The translations under genes were made by a program, and so were the position numbers. This document shows, piece by piece, positions 7,903 through 15,373 of a stretch of DNA of 64,000 nucleotides. This DNA comes from Rubneribacter badeniensis (lineage in GTDB: Bacteria > Actinomycetota > Coriobacteriia > Coriobacteriales > Eggerthellaceae), in NCBI RefSeq assembly GCF_002899695.1, contig NZ_PPEL01000006.1, positions 1 through 64,000 on the forward strand. Reading direction: 5' to 3'. The notes beneath the pieces are model-generated. The model was not told the DNA's origin, searched no databases, and worked only from the letters and a program-made list of their open reading frames with translations. The number at the start of each line of letters is the position of its first letter. Position 1 is the stretch's first letter.

Positions 7903-9285
7903 ATGGCATCGGAACGCGACATCGACTACTCGCTGTCGCGCGTTCCTGATGAAGCGAAACAGCCTTTCTGGCGAGTTCTCTTCATCAGGATCGGCGCGAT
8001 CTGCTGCGTCTCCCAGCTCATGCTGGGCGCATCGTTGGGCTTCGGCCTAACGTTCTGGGACGCGTTTCTGGCCACCATGCTGGGCTCGGTGCTCTTGCAG
8101 GTGGTCAGCTGGGCGCTGGGCACGGCGGCCGCGCGCGAAGGGCTGTCCACCAGTTTGCTTTCGCGCTGGGCGGGCTTCGGCAAGGTGGGATCGGCGCTGT
8201 TCGGAGGCGTAGTTGCCATCTCCATGGTGGGCTGGTTCGGCGTGCAGAACGCGGTGTTCGGCGAGGGCATGGCCGAGATCGTCCCATTCACGGATTTCCT
8301 CGGCACCGAGGAAATCCTGCCCGGCCTCATGCCTGGCGTCACGCCCGAGTACATCCTGTGGGCGATCATCACCGGGCTGGGCATCACGCTGCTCGTGGTG
8401 TTCGGCATCAAGGCCATCGCGAACTTCGCCGCCGTGTTCGTGCCGCTGTTCGTGATCGTGGTCATCGTGGCCGCGGCCATCATCCTGCAGGATCATTCAC
8501 TCACCGAGCTTCTCACCACGGCACCTCCGGGGCCGGCCCTCACGCTGGGAGCGGCCACCACCATGGTGGCGGGCGGCTTCATCGCCGGCGCCATCTGCAC
8601 GCCCGATTACGCGCGCTTCCTGAAGAGCGGCACGCAGGTGTTCTGGATGACGCTCATCGGCACGTTCGTGGGAGAGCTGGGCATGAACCTCTTGGCCGTG
8701 CTTTTGGCGCACGCCATGGGAACCGAGAACGTCGTCGACATCATGATGGGCACCTCCGGCGTGATCGGCGTCATCATCGTGGTGGCCTCCACGGTGAAGC
8801 TCAACGACATCAACCTGTACTCCTCGTCGCTTGGCCTGGCCACGATGGTGAACGCGCTGTTCAACAAGAAGCTCAGCCGCAACGGCCTGGTGTGGACGCT
8901 CGGCATCGTGGGCACGTTCCTGTCGGTGATCGGCATCATCAACTACTTTACGGACTTCCTCACACTGCTCGGCGTGGCCATCCCGCCGGTGGCAGGCATC
9001 ATGGTGGTGGACTACTTCGTCTTGAAGCGCAGCCGCTCCACGCTGGACGCGTCGCGCGCGCACGGCGAGCTGCCGGCCAAGGTGGAGAAATGGAATCCCA
9101 TCGCCATCGTCTGCTGGATCGCCGGTTTCATCGTGGGTGAAGTCACGAGCATCATGAACGTCGGCATCCCTGGGCTGAACTCGCTCGTGCTGGCCGGCGT
9201 GCTGTACTGGGTTGTCATGGCAGCGTACGCGAAGGCGAAGAACGTCGAGGCCGTCGCGTTCGCCGAAACCGACCAGGTGCTGTAG
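7903..9285 (+). CDS. NCS1-family nucleobase/cytosine permease (CodB-like)
   Basis: A 460-residue inner-membrane carrier of the cytosine-purine permease family (NCS1). About twelve hydrophobic helices are visible. Family hallmarks include the N-terminal RVLFIRIGAICCVSQLMLGA, the TLGAATTMVAGGFIAGAICTPDYARF segment, and the PPVAGIMVVDYFVLKR segment near helix 10. NCS1 members import cytosine, hydantoins, allantoin or thiamin; the substrate cannot be read from sequence. Hydantoinase-type genes a few kilobases away make a hydantoin or related cyclic amide worth considering. The start is set by AAAGGA before ATGGCATCG. Confidence 0.87.
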   Translation: MASERDIDYSLSRVPDEAKQPFWRVLFIRIGAICCVSQLMLGASLGFGLTFWDAFLATMLGSVLLQVVSWALGTAAAREGLSTSLLSRWAGFGKVGSALFGGVVAISMVGWFGVQNAVFGEGMAEIVPFTDFLGTEEILPGLMPGVTPEYILWAIITGLGITLLVVFGIKAIANFAAVFVPLFVIVVIVAAAIILQDHSLTELLTTAPPGPALTLGAATTMVAGGFIAGAICTPDYARFLKSGTQVFWMTLIGTFVGELGMNLLAVLLAHAMGTENVVDIMMGTSGVIGVIIVVASTVKLNDINLYSSSLGLATMVNALFNKKLSRNGLVWTLGIVGTFLSVIGIINYFTDFLTLLGVAIPPVAGIMVVDYFVLKRSRSTLDASRAHGELPAKVEKWNPIAIVCWIAGFIVGEVTSIMNVGIPGLNSLVLAGVLYWVVMAAYAKAKNVEAVAFAETDQVL

Positions 9286-9315
9286 ACGCTGCGCTTGCGC
9301 GACCATCTGCGGGTT

Positions 9316-9350
9316 GTTGCTGCCTGAAACGGTCGACTTCAGGCGGCAAC
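9316..9350 (+). terminator. Probable terminator hairpin after the permease
   Basis: A 13-bp stem (GTTGCTGCCTGAA with TTCAGGCGGCAAC, one mismatch) lies 30 bases after the permease stop codon. There is no clear T run, so it is a weak candidate. Confidence 0.45.
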
Positions 9351-9615
9351 GATCCGTTTCGGGCGGCGGGCGGCGCGGCAATCCGACAGCGGGCATCGGG
9401 CGTCGGCCAACGTGGCAATCCGGCATGCGTGCCCGACGCGGCACATGCTCCCGACACCCAGCGAGGCAACCGCATCGAAGACCGACGCAGCCGCCCCTCA
9501 TGCCCCTATGCGGCACCATAAAGTCGGACGGATTCGCTCCGAGCTGCGATGCCGACAAAAGCGATCAAAATCCAACTTGAACTGCGATGCCAGCCGCATT
9601 CCTGCGCGCCCGAGC
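9351..9615. other. Intergenic, nothing recognised
   Basis: Between the permease terminator and the next hairpin I see no gene, repeat or site that can be named. Confidence 0.5.
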
Positions 9616-9657
9616 GCTCCTTGGCGCATCCGAGGGCTCTCGGACGCGCCAAGGAGC
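9616..9657 (-). terminator. Strong hairpin, likely terminator of the decayed gene
   Basis: A 19-bp stem with one mismatch and a 4-base loop lies directly at the end of the regulator remnant on the minus strand. Left arm 9616-9634, right arm 9639-9657. Confidence 0.55.
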
Positions 9658-9954
9658 TTACCGAGCTGCGACGTAGCGCTGCTTCGAGCTGCGGGGCTTG
9701 TCCGGCAGCGTCATCCGAAGCACCCCCTCGCGAACGGCGGGCGCGATGTACACGCGGCTCGCATAGGGCACCGATTCCAAGCCAAGGAACTGGGCGATCT
9801 CAATCCGCGAGCGCGGCACCGAGCAGAATGCGACGAGGTCGGCCCCTCCCGCGCTTGCGGAATCCTGCCGTTCGGTCGGATGCTTGCGCAAGGTCACCGT
9901 GAACGAATCGTGCGTGTCGACGAATTCGGGCTCCGGCAAATTGGCCAACCGTAT
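9658..9954 (-). pseudogene. C-terminal remnant of an AlbA_2/ATP-binding transcriptional regulator
   Basis: The last 97 or so codons read LPEPEFVDTHDSFTVTLR, LVAFCSVPRSRIEIAQFLGL, YASRVYIAPAVREGVLRMTL and PDKPRSSKQRYVA. This is the standard C-terminal winged-helix end of AlbA_2 plus HATPase_c_4 regulators, a family about 400-500 residues long. Nothing upstream in any frame continues the family: the open frame runs into unrelated AT-rich sequence and a long hairpin. It is a truncated remnant, possibly from an insertion or rearrangement. An intact relative lies at 15374. Confidence 0.75.
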
Positions 9955-10016
9955 CAACGTACATCGATGCACACATGAAAGTACAATGCTTGAGAAAAAG
10001 TACAATGTTTGAGAGT

Positions 10017-10040
10017 GAAAGTACAAAATTTTGTACTTTT
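10017..10040. repeat. AAAGTACAAAATTTTGTACTTT palindrome
   Basis: AAAGTACAAAA and TTTTGTACTTT form a perfect 22-bp palindrome inside a run of AAAGTACAA words. It could be an operator or a remnant of one belonging to the neighbouring decayed regulator. Confidence 0.55.
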
Positions 10041-10090
10041 GAATAGAGCCGACCCGTATCGGCGGTCGAATGGGCGCATCATGCACAGCC

Positions 10091-10146
10091 GTTGTCGCCC
10101 GAAAAACTCGGTTTTCGCGCAAATTCCGAGTTTTTCGGGCGACAAC
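10091..10146. repeat. Long perfect inverted repeat (hairpin A)
   Basis: Arms of 21 bp (10091-10111 and 10126-10146) are perfectly complementary around a 14-base loop. Arm sequence centres on GTCGCCCGAAAAACTCGG. There is no U tract on either side. The position, 180 bases after the nitrilase stop, would allow termination, but the stem is longer than usual. Confidence 0.8.
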
Positions 10147-10325
10147 GACCCGCTCGATGCTGATCGTTGCGAGCAACAGGCGCTGCACCCGAGCGGCGGG
10201 ACCCCTGTTCCAAAGCAGCAAACATTGCACCTGAGCAGCAAGGTTCCCGCTTCGGACGGCAAGCATTGCAGCCGAGCGGCAGAAGCCCCGTTTCAAAGCG
10301 GTAGCCACCGCGAACGGACGACGCG

Positions 10326-11216
10326 CTACGGCAGAAGCACGGCGTTGTAGAGATCGGGGCGACGATCGCGCAGGTAAGGGCTCACTTGCCGCGCTGCAGC
10401 GAGGGCATCAAGGTCGATTCGCGCATGCAGCACACCTTCGGCCTCCTCAGCCAGCTCGGCCACCACGTGCCCCCGTGGATCGCACACTTTCGTATGACCC
10501 GGCATCACAAGTCCGTCCTCCTCACCAAAGCGGTTGACAGCCGCCACGAACACCGTGTTCTCGAGCGCGCGGGCGGGCACGTTCACGTCCCACACGTCCA
10601 TGTCCTCGGCGCACCAGGCCGACGGGCACACGACCAGCTCGGCCCCCTGCAAAGCCAGCATGCGCGCCACCTCGGGAAATCCCATGTCGTAGCAGATCAT
10701 CACACCAACGCGCCCAAAGTCGGTATCGAATACCGGGCAGTCGCAACCAGAGCGGAAATAGAAGCGCTCAAGCGCCCACAAATGCTGTTTGTCGTAGGTG
10801 CCTTGTACCTCGCCGTCGCGGTCGATGAACACTGCGCTGTTGAACGCCACGCCCGCCAACCCGTGCGTAAGCGCAAGGCCCGCCACCACGTAGCAGCCGC
10901 CAGCGCGGGCCGCCTCTTGCAGCGCGCGCACCGTAGGGCCGTCAACCGGCTCGGCCAAATCGGGCATGCGCGGGCCGACGATGTTCAGCTGGTAGCCCGT
11001 CGAGAACAACTCGGGCAGCGCCACGAGATCGGCCCCTTGCGCCGCCGCCTCGGCGATCATCCGGCACGCTTTCTCGACGTTGGCCGCCGGATCGCACAGC
11101 ACGCTCTCGAACTGGATGAGCGCAAGATGCGCCGTGCGCTTCTCGCACGGCCTCTTCTTGCCGAACCGCCCTTTACTCGACCGACTCTCTTCCATCGACC
11201 GATTCTCTTTCAACAT
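10326..11216 (-). CDS. Carbon-nitrogen hydrolase (nitrilase superfamily)
   Basis: A 296-residue amidase-type enzyme. The catalytic triad is visible as Glu69 in VALPELFSTG, Lys143 in YDKQHLWALE and Cys175 in VMICYDMGFPE. The family hydrolyses amides, carbamoyl groups or nitriles; N-carbamoyl amino-acid amidohydrolases belong here and would fit beside a hydantoinase-type gene. An Arg/Lys-rich extension of about 30 residues precedes the usual start, but AAAGGAG before this ATG supports it. It is transcribed alone, upstream of a 1-kb gap. Confidence 0.9.
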   Translation of the reverse strand: MLKENRSMEESRSSKGRFGKKRPCEKRTAHLALIQFESVLCDPAANVEKACRMIAEAAAQGADLVALPELFSTGYQLNIVGPRMPDLAEPVDGPTVRALQEAARAGGCYVVAGLALTHGLAGVAFNSAVFIDRDGEVQGTYDKQHLWALERFYFRSGCDCPVFDTDFGRVGVMICYDMGFPEVARMLALQGAELVVCPSAWCAEDMDVWDVNVPARALENTVFVAAVNRFGEEDGLVMPGHTKVCDPRGHVVAELAEEAEGVLHARIDLDALAAARQVSPYLRDRRPDLYNAVLLP

Positions 11217-11383
11217 GGGTCGCTCCTTTTTACCGATACTCTCCGGGTTGCATTATCCCACAACACGAATGCGCCCAACCTGCGGCGCGCCGCCTTTCCT
11301 CCCCTAGAGAGCACGTGGGAAACGCCGCTCGCGGCAAGCCCTCCCGAGCGAGCGCGCGAGATGCCGCCACTTATGGCGGGAAA

Positions 11384-11515
11384 TGACGGAAAACCGCTAT
11401 CCGACGAGCCCGACGGCCCGAGAGATGCTGGATGTCGCCGCATAGTCCCTGGTCGGCATATCTACTCGTGTCCATTCGGTCGAAAGACGGTGCGCACGAT
11501 AGCGGTTTTCCGTCA
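11384..11515. repeat. Long inverted repeat with conserved loop (hairpin B)
   Basis: Arms TGACGGAAAACCGCTATC (11384-11401) and its complement (11498-11515) are perfect over 18 bp, and a further TGGCG pairs outside. The loop segment around GTCGGCATATCTACTCGTGT also occurs in hairpin D at 24224-24382, and the arms share TGACGGAAAACCGC. So B and D are copies of one element. Confidence 0.8.
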
Positions 11516-11542
11516 AAAATCGCCACGAAACCGGGCTGTCTC

Positions 11543-11566
11543 TGTCAAACCAAAAACAATACGAGC
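11543..11566 (+). repeat. Dispersed intergenic repeat, diverged copy
   Basis: TGTCAAACCAAAAACAATAC and the next bases align with the TGTTAARCCAAGATTG repeat; downstream GATCCTGAGGCGAGG resembles GATCCTGAGCCGAGCC at 12035. Confidence 0.45.
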
Positions 11567-11676
11567 CCATGTTCGCTCGATCCTGAGGCGAGGACCTCTG
11601 CACCGTCGAAGGGCTTTGCGCATTGGACCGACCCAACCTCCGTCAACCCTGGCCTTGCAGCGACCGGAAAAGTCTC

Positions 11677-11700
11677 TGTTAAGCCAAGATTGGCACGAAC
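11677..11700 (+). repeat. Dispersed intergenic repeat, copy b
   Basis: TGTTAAGCCAAGATTGGCAC and the next four bases match copy a at 7293 and, inverted, copy c at 11821. Confidence 0.65.
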
Positions 11701-11820
11701 CCATGCTCTTCCAGCTCTGAGCCAGACCCCTCTGGTCAGGCACCCCGCAAGGCCCCCGCCTGACGGATCGGGGGCTTCCGAGGCGCCTGGGCGATCCGCG
11801 CGCGGCGGGGCCGACCGGGC

Positions 11821-11841
11821 CCATATCAATCTTGGTTTAAC
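11821..11841 (-). repeat. Dispersed intergenic repeat, copy c
   Basis: On the minus strand this reads TGTTAAACCAAGATTGATAT. With copy b it bounds a 165-base segment as an inverted pair. Confidence 0.65.
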
Positions 11842-11859
11842 AGCGGAAGGCGATCCCCT

Positions 11860-11978
11860 TAGCACAAAATCACGGTTAAGAACGATTTTCCTGCTTCCTG
11901 CAGGAGCGTTTTCGGAGAAACGCCAGGTCGCGAAATTCGATCTGATCGAAAAATCGTTCTTAACCGTGATTTTGTGCT
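11860..11978. repeat. Long perfect inverted repeat (hairpin C)
   Basis: 29-bp arms (11860-11888 and 11950-11978) are perfectly complementary around a 61-base loop. The arm contains CACAAAATCACGGTTAAGAA. The loop itself has a smaller CCTGCTTCCTGCAGG palindrome. Confidence 0.85.
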
Positions 11979-12060
11979 ACCGCATCGACGCGTTTGTACC
12001 AAGCCTCCGTTGGCGCAAGCTCGCGCTCGCCGGATCCTGAGCCGAGCCCCTGGCCCGCCT

Positions 12061-12081
12061 CACGTCAACGGCGGTTTGACA
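12061..12081 (-). repeat. Dispersed intergenic repeat, diverged copy
   Basis: On the minus strand TGTCAAACCGCCGTTGACGT is a diverged form of the repeat described at 7293. Confidence 0.4.
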
Positions 12082-12222
12082 GAGATACCGGGCTCGAAAT
12101 GCCGCCAGCAGCGCGAAACCGGCTCGAAACGTCCCCAACCGCAGACCGCGCAGGGCCCTTCGGAGCCGGCTTCGGAGCAAACCCGAAGCCGGCTCCGCAC
12201 GACATCGCCCATCGCGACGGCG

Positions 12223-13938
12223 TCACAGCATCAAATCCCCCACAGCCTTCACGCGAATGCACAGCGCATCGCCGAGGTATGCCATGGGAATGTCCTCCAC
12301 GTCCACGACCTCCACGGTGTCCGGGTTCGCTCCGGCAGCCACGGCCTCGTCGCACGCACGGCGCTTCGATTCGGCAAGCGCCTGGTCGCGCGGCGTCTCG
12401 GACAGCGAGAACACCTTCGCAATTTGGCCCGATACCTGCGCGATGGCGGAACCCACAGCATTCGCCACACCGAAGTTCTCCGGACGCAGCACGTTATCGG
12501 AACCCTCAAGATGGTCGGGGGCCAGGATGGAGCCGCCGCCCACGAGGATCACGGTCACATCGCCAGCCGACGTCTTCATGGCGTCCACCGCATCTTCGAT
12601 AATGCGCGTGATCTCGGCATACGCCGCGTCCACGAGCGCCGGGTCGAGGTCGGCCACCAGCGCGGGATCGCCCACGCCTTCGGCCAAGCCCTTCGCCACC
12701 ACGATGTCGGTGGCCGTGAGCGTGTCGCCGCCGAAGCAGAGCGCCTTCTGCGTGACGAGGTAGCCCACGCTGTCGGGGCCCACGGTCACGTGGCCGTCGT
12801 CAAGCTGCCGCACGAGCGAACCGCCGCCCAAGCCCACGGACACGAGGTCGGGCATGCGGAAGTTCGTGCGCACGTCGCCGATTTCCACCGCCACCATGCT
12901 CTCGCGCGGGAAGCCGTGCGCCAGCACGCCCACGTCGGTGGTGGTGCCGCCGATGTCCACGACCACGGCGTCCAACTCTCGCGTGAGGAACGACGCGCCG
13001 CGGATGGAGTTCGTCGGCCCGCAGGCGATGGTGAAGATGGGGTAGCGCTTCGCGTAGTCCACGGACATGAGCGTGCCGTCGTTCTGTCCCAGGTACACCG
13101 CGACATCGGTGAGGCCCTCGGACGCGAGTGCGGCCTCGAAGCTGTCGGCCGTCGTGCGCGCCACGTCGTAGAGCGCCGCGTTCAGAATGGAGGCGTTTTC
13201 GCGCTCGAGGAAGCCGAGCGAACCGATTTCCGAGGACAACGTGACGGGGAAGTCCTCGCCCAGCTCATCGCGCAGCACCGCGGCCGCGCGCTTCTCGTGC
13301 GCGTCGGACACCGGCGAAAACACGCTGGTCACCGCCACGGACTCGAAGCCCTCGTCGCGCACGACGCGCGCCACCTCGCGGATCTCGTCCTCGGACAGCG
13401 CGCTGATCTCGCGACCGTCGAACTCGTTGCCGCCGTGTACGAGGAAGTCGCGCACGCGCATGGCATCCTTCAGCTCGTCGGGCCAGTCGGCCATGCAGCT
13501 GATGGCCGTCGTGGCCGGCGCGCCCACGCGCAGCGCGGCCACCTTGTTGAGGCGCTTGCGCTCGACGATGGCGTTCGTGCAGTGCGTGGTGCCCAGCATG
13601 GCGAACCCGATATTCTTGGCCGCCTCCGCGCCGATCTGCGTGATCACCTCGTGCATGGCGGCCACGATGCCGCCCATGACGTCCTCGGTGGTGGGGCTCT
13701 TCGTGGCGGCGACCAGGTTGAGGTCGTCGTCGATGATCACGGCATCGGTGTTCGTGCCGCCCACGTCGATGCCGAGACGCCACGTGCGTTTCTTCGACGC
13801 GTCCGGCACGGTCGCATGGCCCGTCAAGCTCGCCGCACGATTCGCCGCACCCTTTGCCTTGTCGGCGACGGCCTGACCGTACGATTCCCTCATCTCGCGG
13901 ATCGCGGTCTTCACGCGCTCCTTTTGGCTTCCGCTCAT
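12223..13938 (-). CDS. Hydantoinase/oxoprolinase family protein (HyuA-like)
   Basis: A 571-residue ATP-dependent amidohydrolase of the ASKHA fold. The phosphate-binding LGIDVGGTNTDAVIID motif (about residues 53-69), AMLGTTHCTNAIVER, and the second ASKHA motif VVVDIGGTTTDVGVL are typical of HyuA/oxoprolinase A. The family opens cyclic amides (hydantoins, 5-oxoproline) with ATP. The usual HyuB partner is not seen. Instead it overlaps the upstream DUF917 gene by four bases (ATGA), a known pairing. The start MSGSQKERV is set by this overlap; the longer frame upstream lies inside the DUF917 gene. Confidence 0.88.
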   Translation of the reverse strand: MSGSQKERVKTAIREMRESYGQAVADKAKGAANRAASLTGHATVPDASKKRTWRLGIDVGGTNTDAVIIDDDLNLVAATKSPTTEDVMGGIVAAMHEVITQIGAEAAKNIGFAMLGTTHCTNAIVERKRLNKVAALRVGAPATTAISCMADWPDELKDAMRVRDFLVHGGNEFDGREISALSEDEIREVARVVRDEGFESVAVTSVFSPVSDAHEKRAAAVLRDELGEDFPVTLSSEIGSLGFLERENASILNAALYDVARTTADSFEAALASEGLTDVAVYLGQNDGTLMSVDYAKRYPIFTIACGPTNSIRGASFLTRELDAVVVDIGGTTTDVGVLAHGFPRESMVAVEIGDVRTNFRMPDLVSVGLGGGSLVRQLDDGHVTVGPDSVGYLVTQKALCFGGDTLTATDIVVAKGLAEGVGDPALVADLDPALVDAAYAEITRIIEDAVDAMKTSAGDVTVILVGGGSILAPDHLEGSDNVLRPENFGVANAVGSAIAQVSGQIAKVFSLSETPRDQALAESKRRACDEAVAAGANPDTVEVVDVEDIPMAYLGDALCIRVKAVGDLML

Positions 13939-15068
13939 CGCGCCCGCACCTCCTCGTTCTCGCCCGCCGCATCGCACGCCCGCGAAGCCGCCACGCGCTC
14001 CTCCACCGGCACGTAGTCCACGTCGTAGCCGAACGCGCGCGGGCCAACCACGGCCAGACCCTGCGGCTCGCGCCACTGCGGCGCACAGGGCATGCCCACC
14101 ACCACGATGCGGGCACCGTACTTAAGGCCCTCGGTGGTCACCGGCACGCCCGACTCCCTGTCGAGCGACATAATGAGGTCGGGGGCCGTCACAACCGGCT
14201 CGCCGTCGCGCAGCGCGATAAGGTTCTCGTTCTGGAACTCGATGACCAACTCGCTGTCCTTGTCCTCGTCAAGGCCGGTCACCACGGCGCGACCGCGCAC
14301 GAACATGCCGTCGGTCTTGCGCTCCACGTCCACCACCTTGCCGTGGAACAGGCGAAACCCGCCCGTCACGCCCAGCACGGCATCGATGGGGTCGGCGTGC
14401 TGCTCGCGCGCCTCGCGCAGCGTCCGGCCGATCTCCTCGCACAGCGTGGGCGTGCCCGGAATGCAGTAGTCCTTCAGCTGGCGCCCCGTGCAGGGATACG
14501 ACGCGAGGATGGTGTAGCCGCCCATCACCGACGTGGCCTGACGCGCGATGCGCTCAAGCCAGCGGTCGTCAATGCCGCGCACCGTCACCGTGTTGCCCTT
14601 CTCGTCGGCGAGGACCGCCGGCTGGCCCTTCACGCCGTTGATGCCGAGCGTCGTCATCTGCAGCTCGGGGAACGCGCGGCCCATGAGGTCGCAGTCCACC
14701 ACGGGGATGCGACGCGTCGCCGCGAGGATGAACGGGATGGTGGAGTTCACACCGCCCGCCTCCACCGCGTAGATGGCATAGGGCTCCTGCCCCAACTCGC
14801 GCACCAGCTCGTCGTAGGTGGCCATGGGCTCGAGGCCGCTGCAGATCTTCTCCACCATGATGGTGGGCGCGCCCATCATCTGCGAGACGCACACCATCGC
14901 GTCGTCGGGAACCTCATCGGGCGTGATGAGCTCCACCTCGCCGTACTTCCTGATGGCCTCGATGGCCATGAGCTTGCCGACGTAGGGGTCGCCACCCCCG
15001 CCCGCACCGAGGACCGTCGCGCCAAGCGCCATGTCCTCGATCTCCTTGATGCCGATCATCCTTCTCAT
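13935..15068 (-). CDS. DUF917 (S-Me-THD) family protein
   Basis: A 377-residue protein with the DUF917 N-terminal signature GIKEIEDMALGATVLGAGGG followed by GDPYVGK, then APTIMVEKI, YAIYAVEAGGVNSTIPF and PVVDCDLMGRAFPELQMTT. Members are found next to hydantoinase/oxoprolinase genes and permeases, and some are thiohydantoinase or lyase-like; the precise reaction is unknown. First gene of a two-gene operon with the HyuA-like gene. Divergent from the AlbA_2-type regulator at 15374 with a repeat-rich promoter region between. Confidence 0.85.
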   Translation of the reverse strand: MRRMIGIKEIEDMALGATVLGAGGGGDPYVGKLMAIEAIRKYGEVELITPDEVPDDAMVCVSQMMGAPTIMVEKICSGLEPMATYDELVRELGQEPYAIYAVEAGGVNSTIPFILAATRRIPVVDCDLMGRAFPELQMTTLGINGVKGQPAVLADEKGNTVTVRGIDDRWLERIARQATSVMGGYTILASYPCTGRQLKDYCIPGTPTLCEEIGRTLREAREQHADPIDAVLGVTGGFRLFHGKVVDVERKTDGMFVRGRAVVTGLDEDKDSELVIEFQNENLIALRDGEPVVTAPDLIMSLDRESGVPVTTEGLKYGARIVVVGMPCAPQWREPQGLAVVGPRAFGYDVDYVPVEERVAASRACDAAGENEEVRAR

Positions 15069-15239
15069 GCCGGATAGAACCTTTCTCCCGCGGCCACCGT
15101 TCGAACAATCTTAACGCCGATTGTACGATTGTACTGGACGGCATTGGGAACCGGAACATCGAAGCGGCTCTGCGCTGAAATGTCGCACTTTCACCACTCA
15201 CGCACCGAGAAGGAAGGGCTCGTCCTCGTCTCCGTCCCA

Positions 15240-15329
15240 TCCTTGCAAATTGCTCGCATTGCTTTCATTTTTGCTTTCATTGCTTGCAAATTTCCTTTTA
15301 TCCTTGCAAATTGCTCGCATTGCTTTCAT
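15240..15329. promoter_or_regulatory. Iteron-like repeats in a divergent promoter
   Basis: A 29-bp word (core TTGCAAATTGCTCGCATTGC) occurs exactly twice, at 15240-15268 and 15301-15329, start-to-start 61 bases, with a third partial copy in between (GCTTTCATTGCTTGCAAAT). The block sits between the divergent DUF917 and AlbA_2-type regulator genes, about 45 bases upstream of the regulator's start, so it is a likely operator. Confidence 0.65.
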
Positions 15330-15373
15330 ACTCGTCGTGAGCAATCGCATGCAAACCAGGAGGTGCGAATACA

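Larger units (their letters stand above)
9955..10325. other. Intergenic with AT-rich stretch and a long perfect hairpin
   Basis: No gene is visible. The left part repeats AAAGTACAA words (GAAAGTACAATG near 9975, AAAGTACAATGTTTGAGA near 9997 and AAAGTACAAAATTTTGTACTTTT near 10018). The right part holds the 10091-10146 hairpin. Confidence 0.55.
11217..12222. other. One-kilobase intergenic region full of repeats
   Basis: No gene is visible on either strand. It contains two long hairpins (11384-11515 and 11860-11978) and at least four copies of the dispersed TGTTAARCCAAGATTG-type repeat, some with a shared downstream CTGAGSCVAG segment. This is the densest non-coding repeat region in the window. 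Confidence 0.65.
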
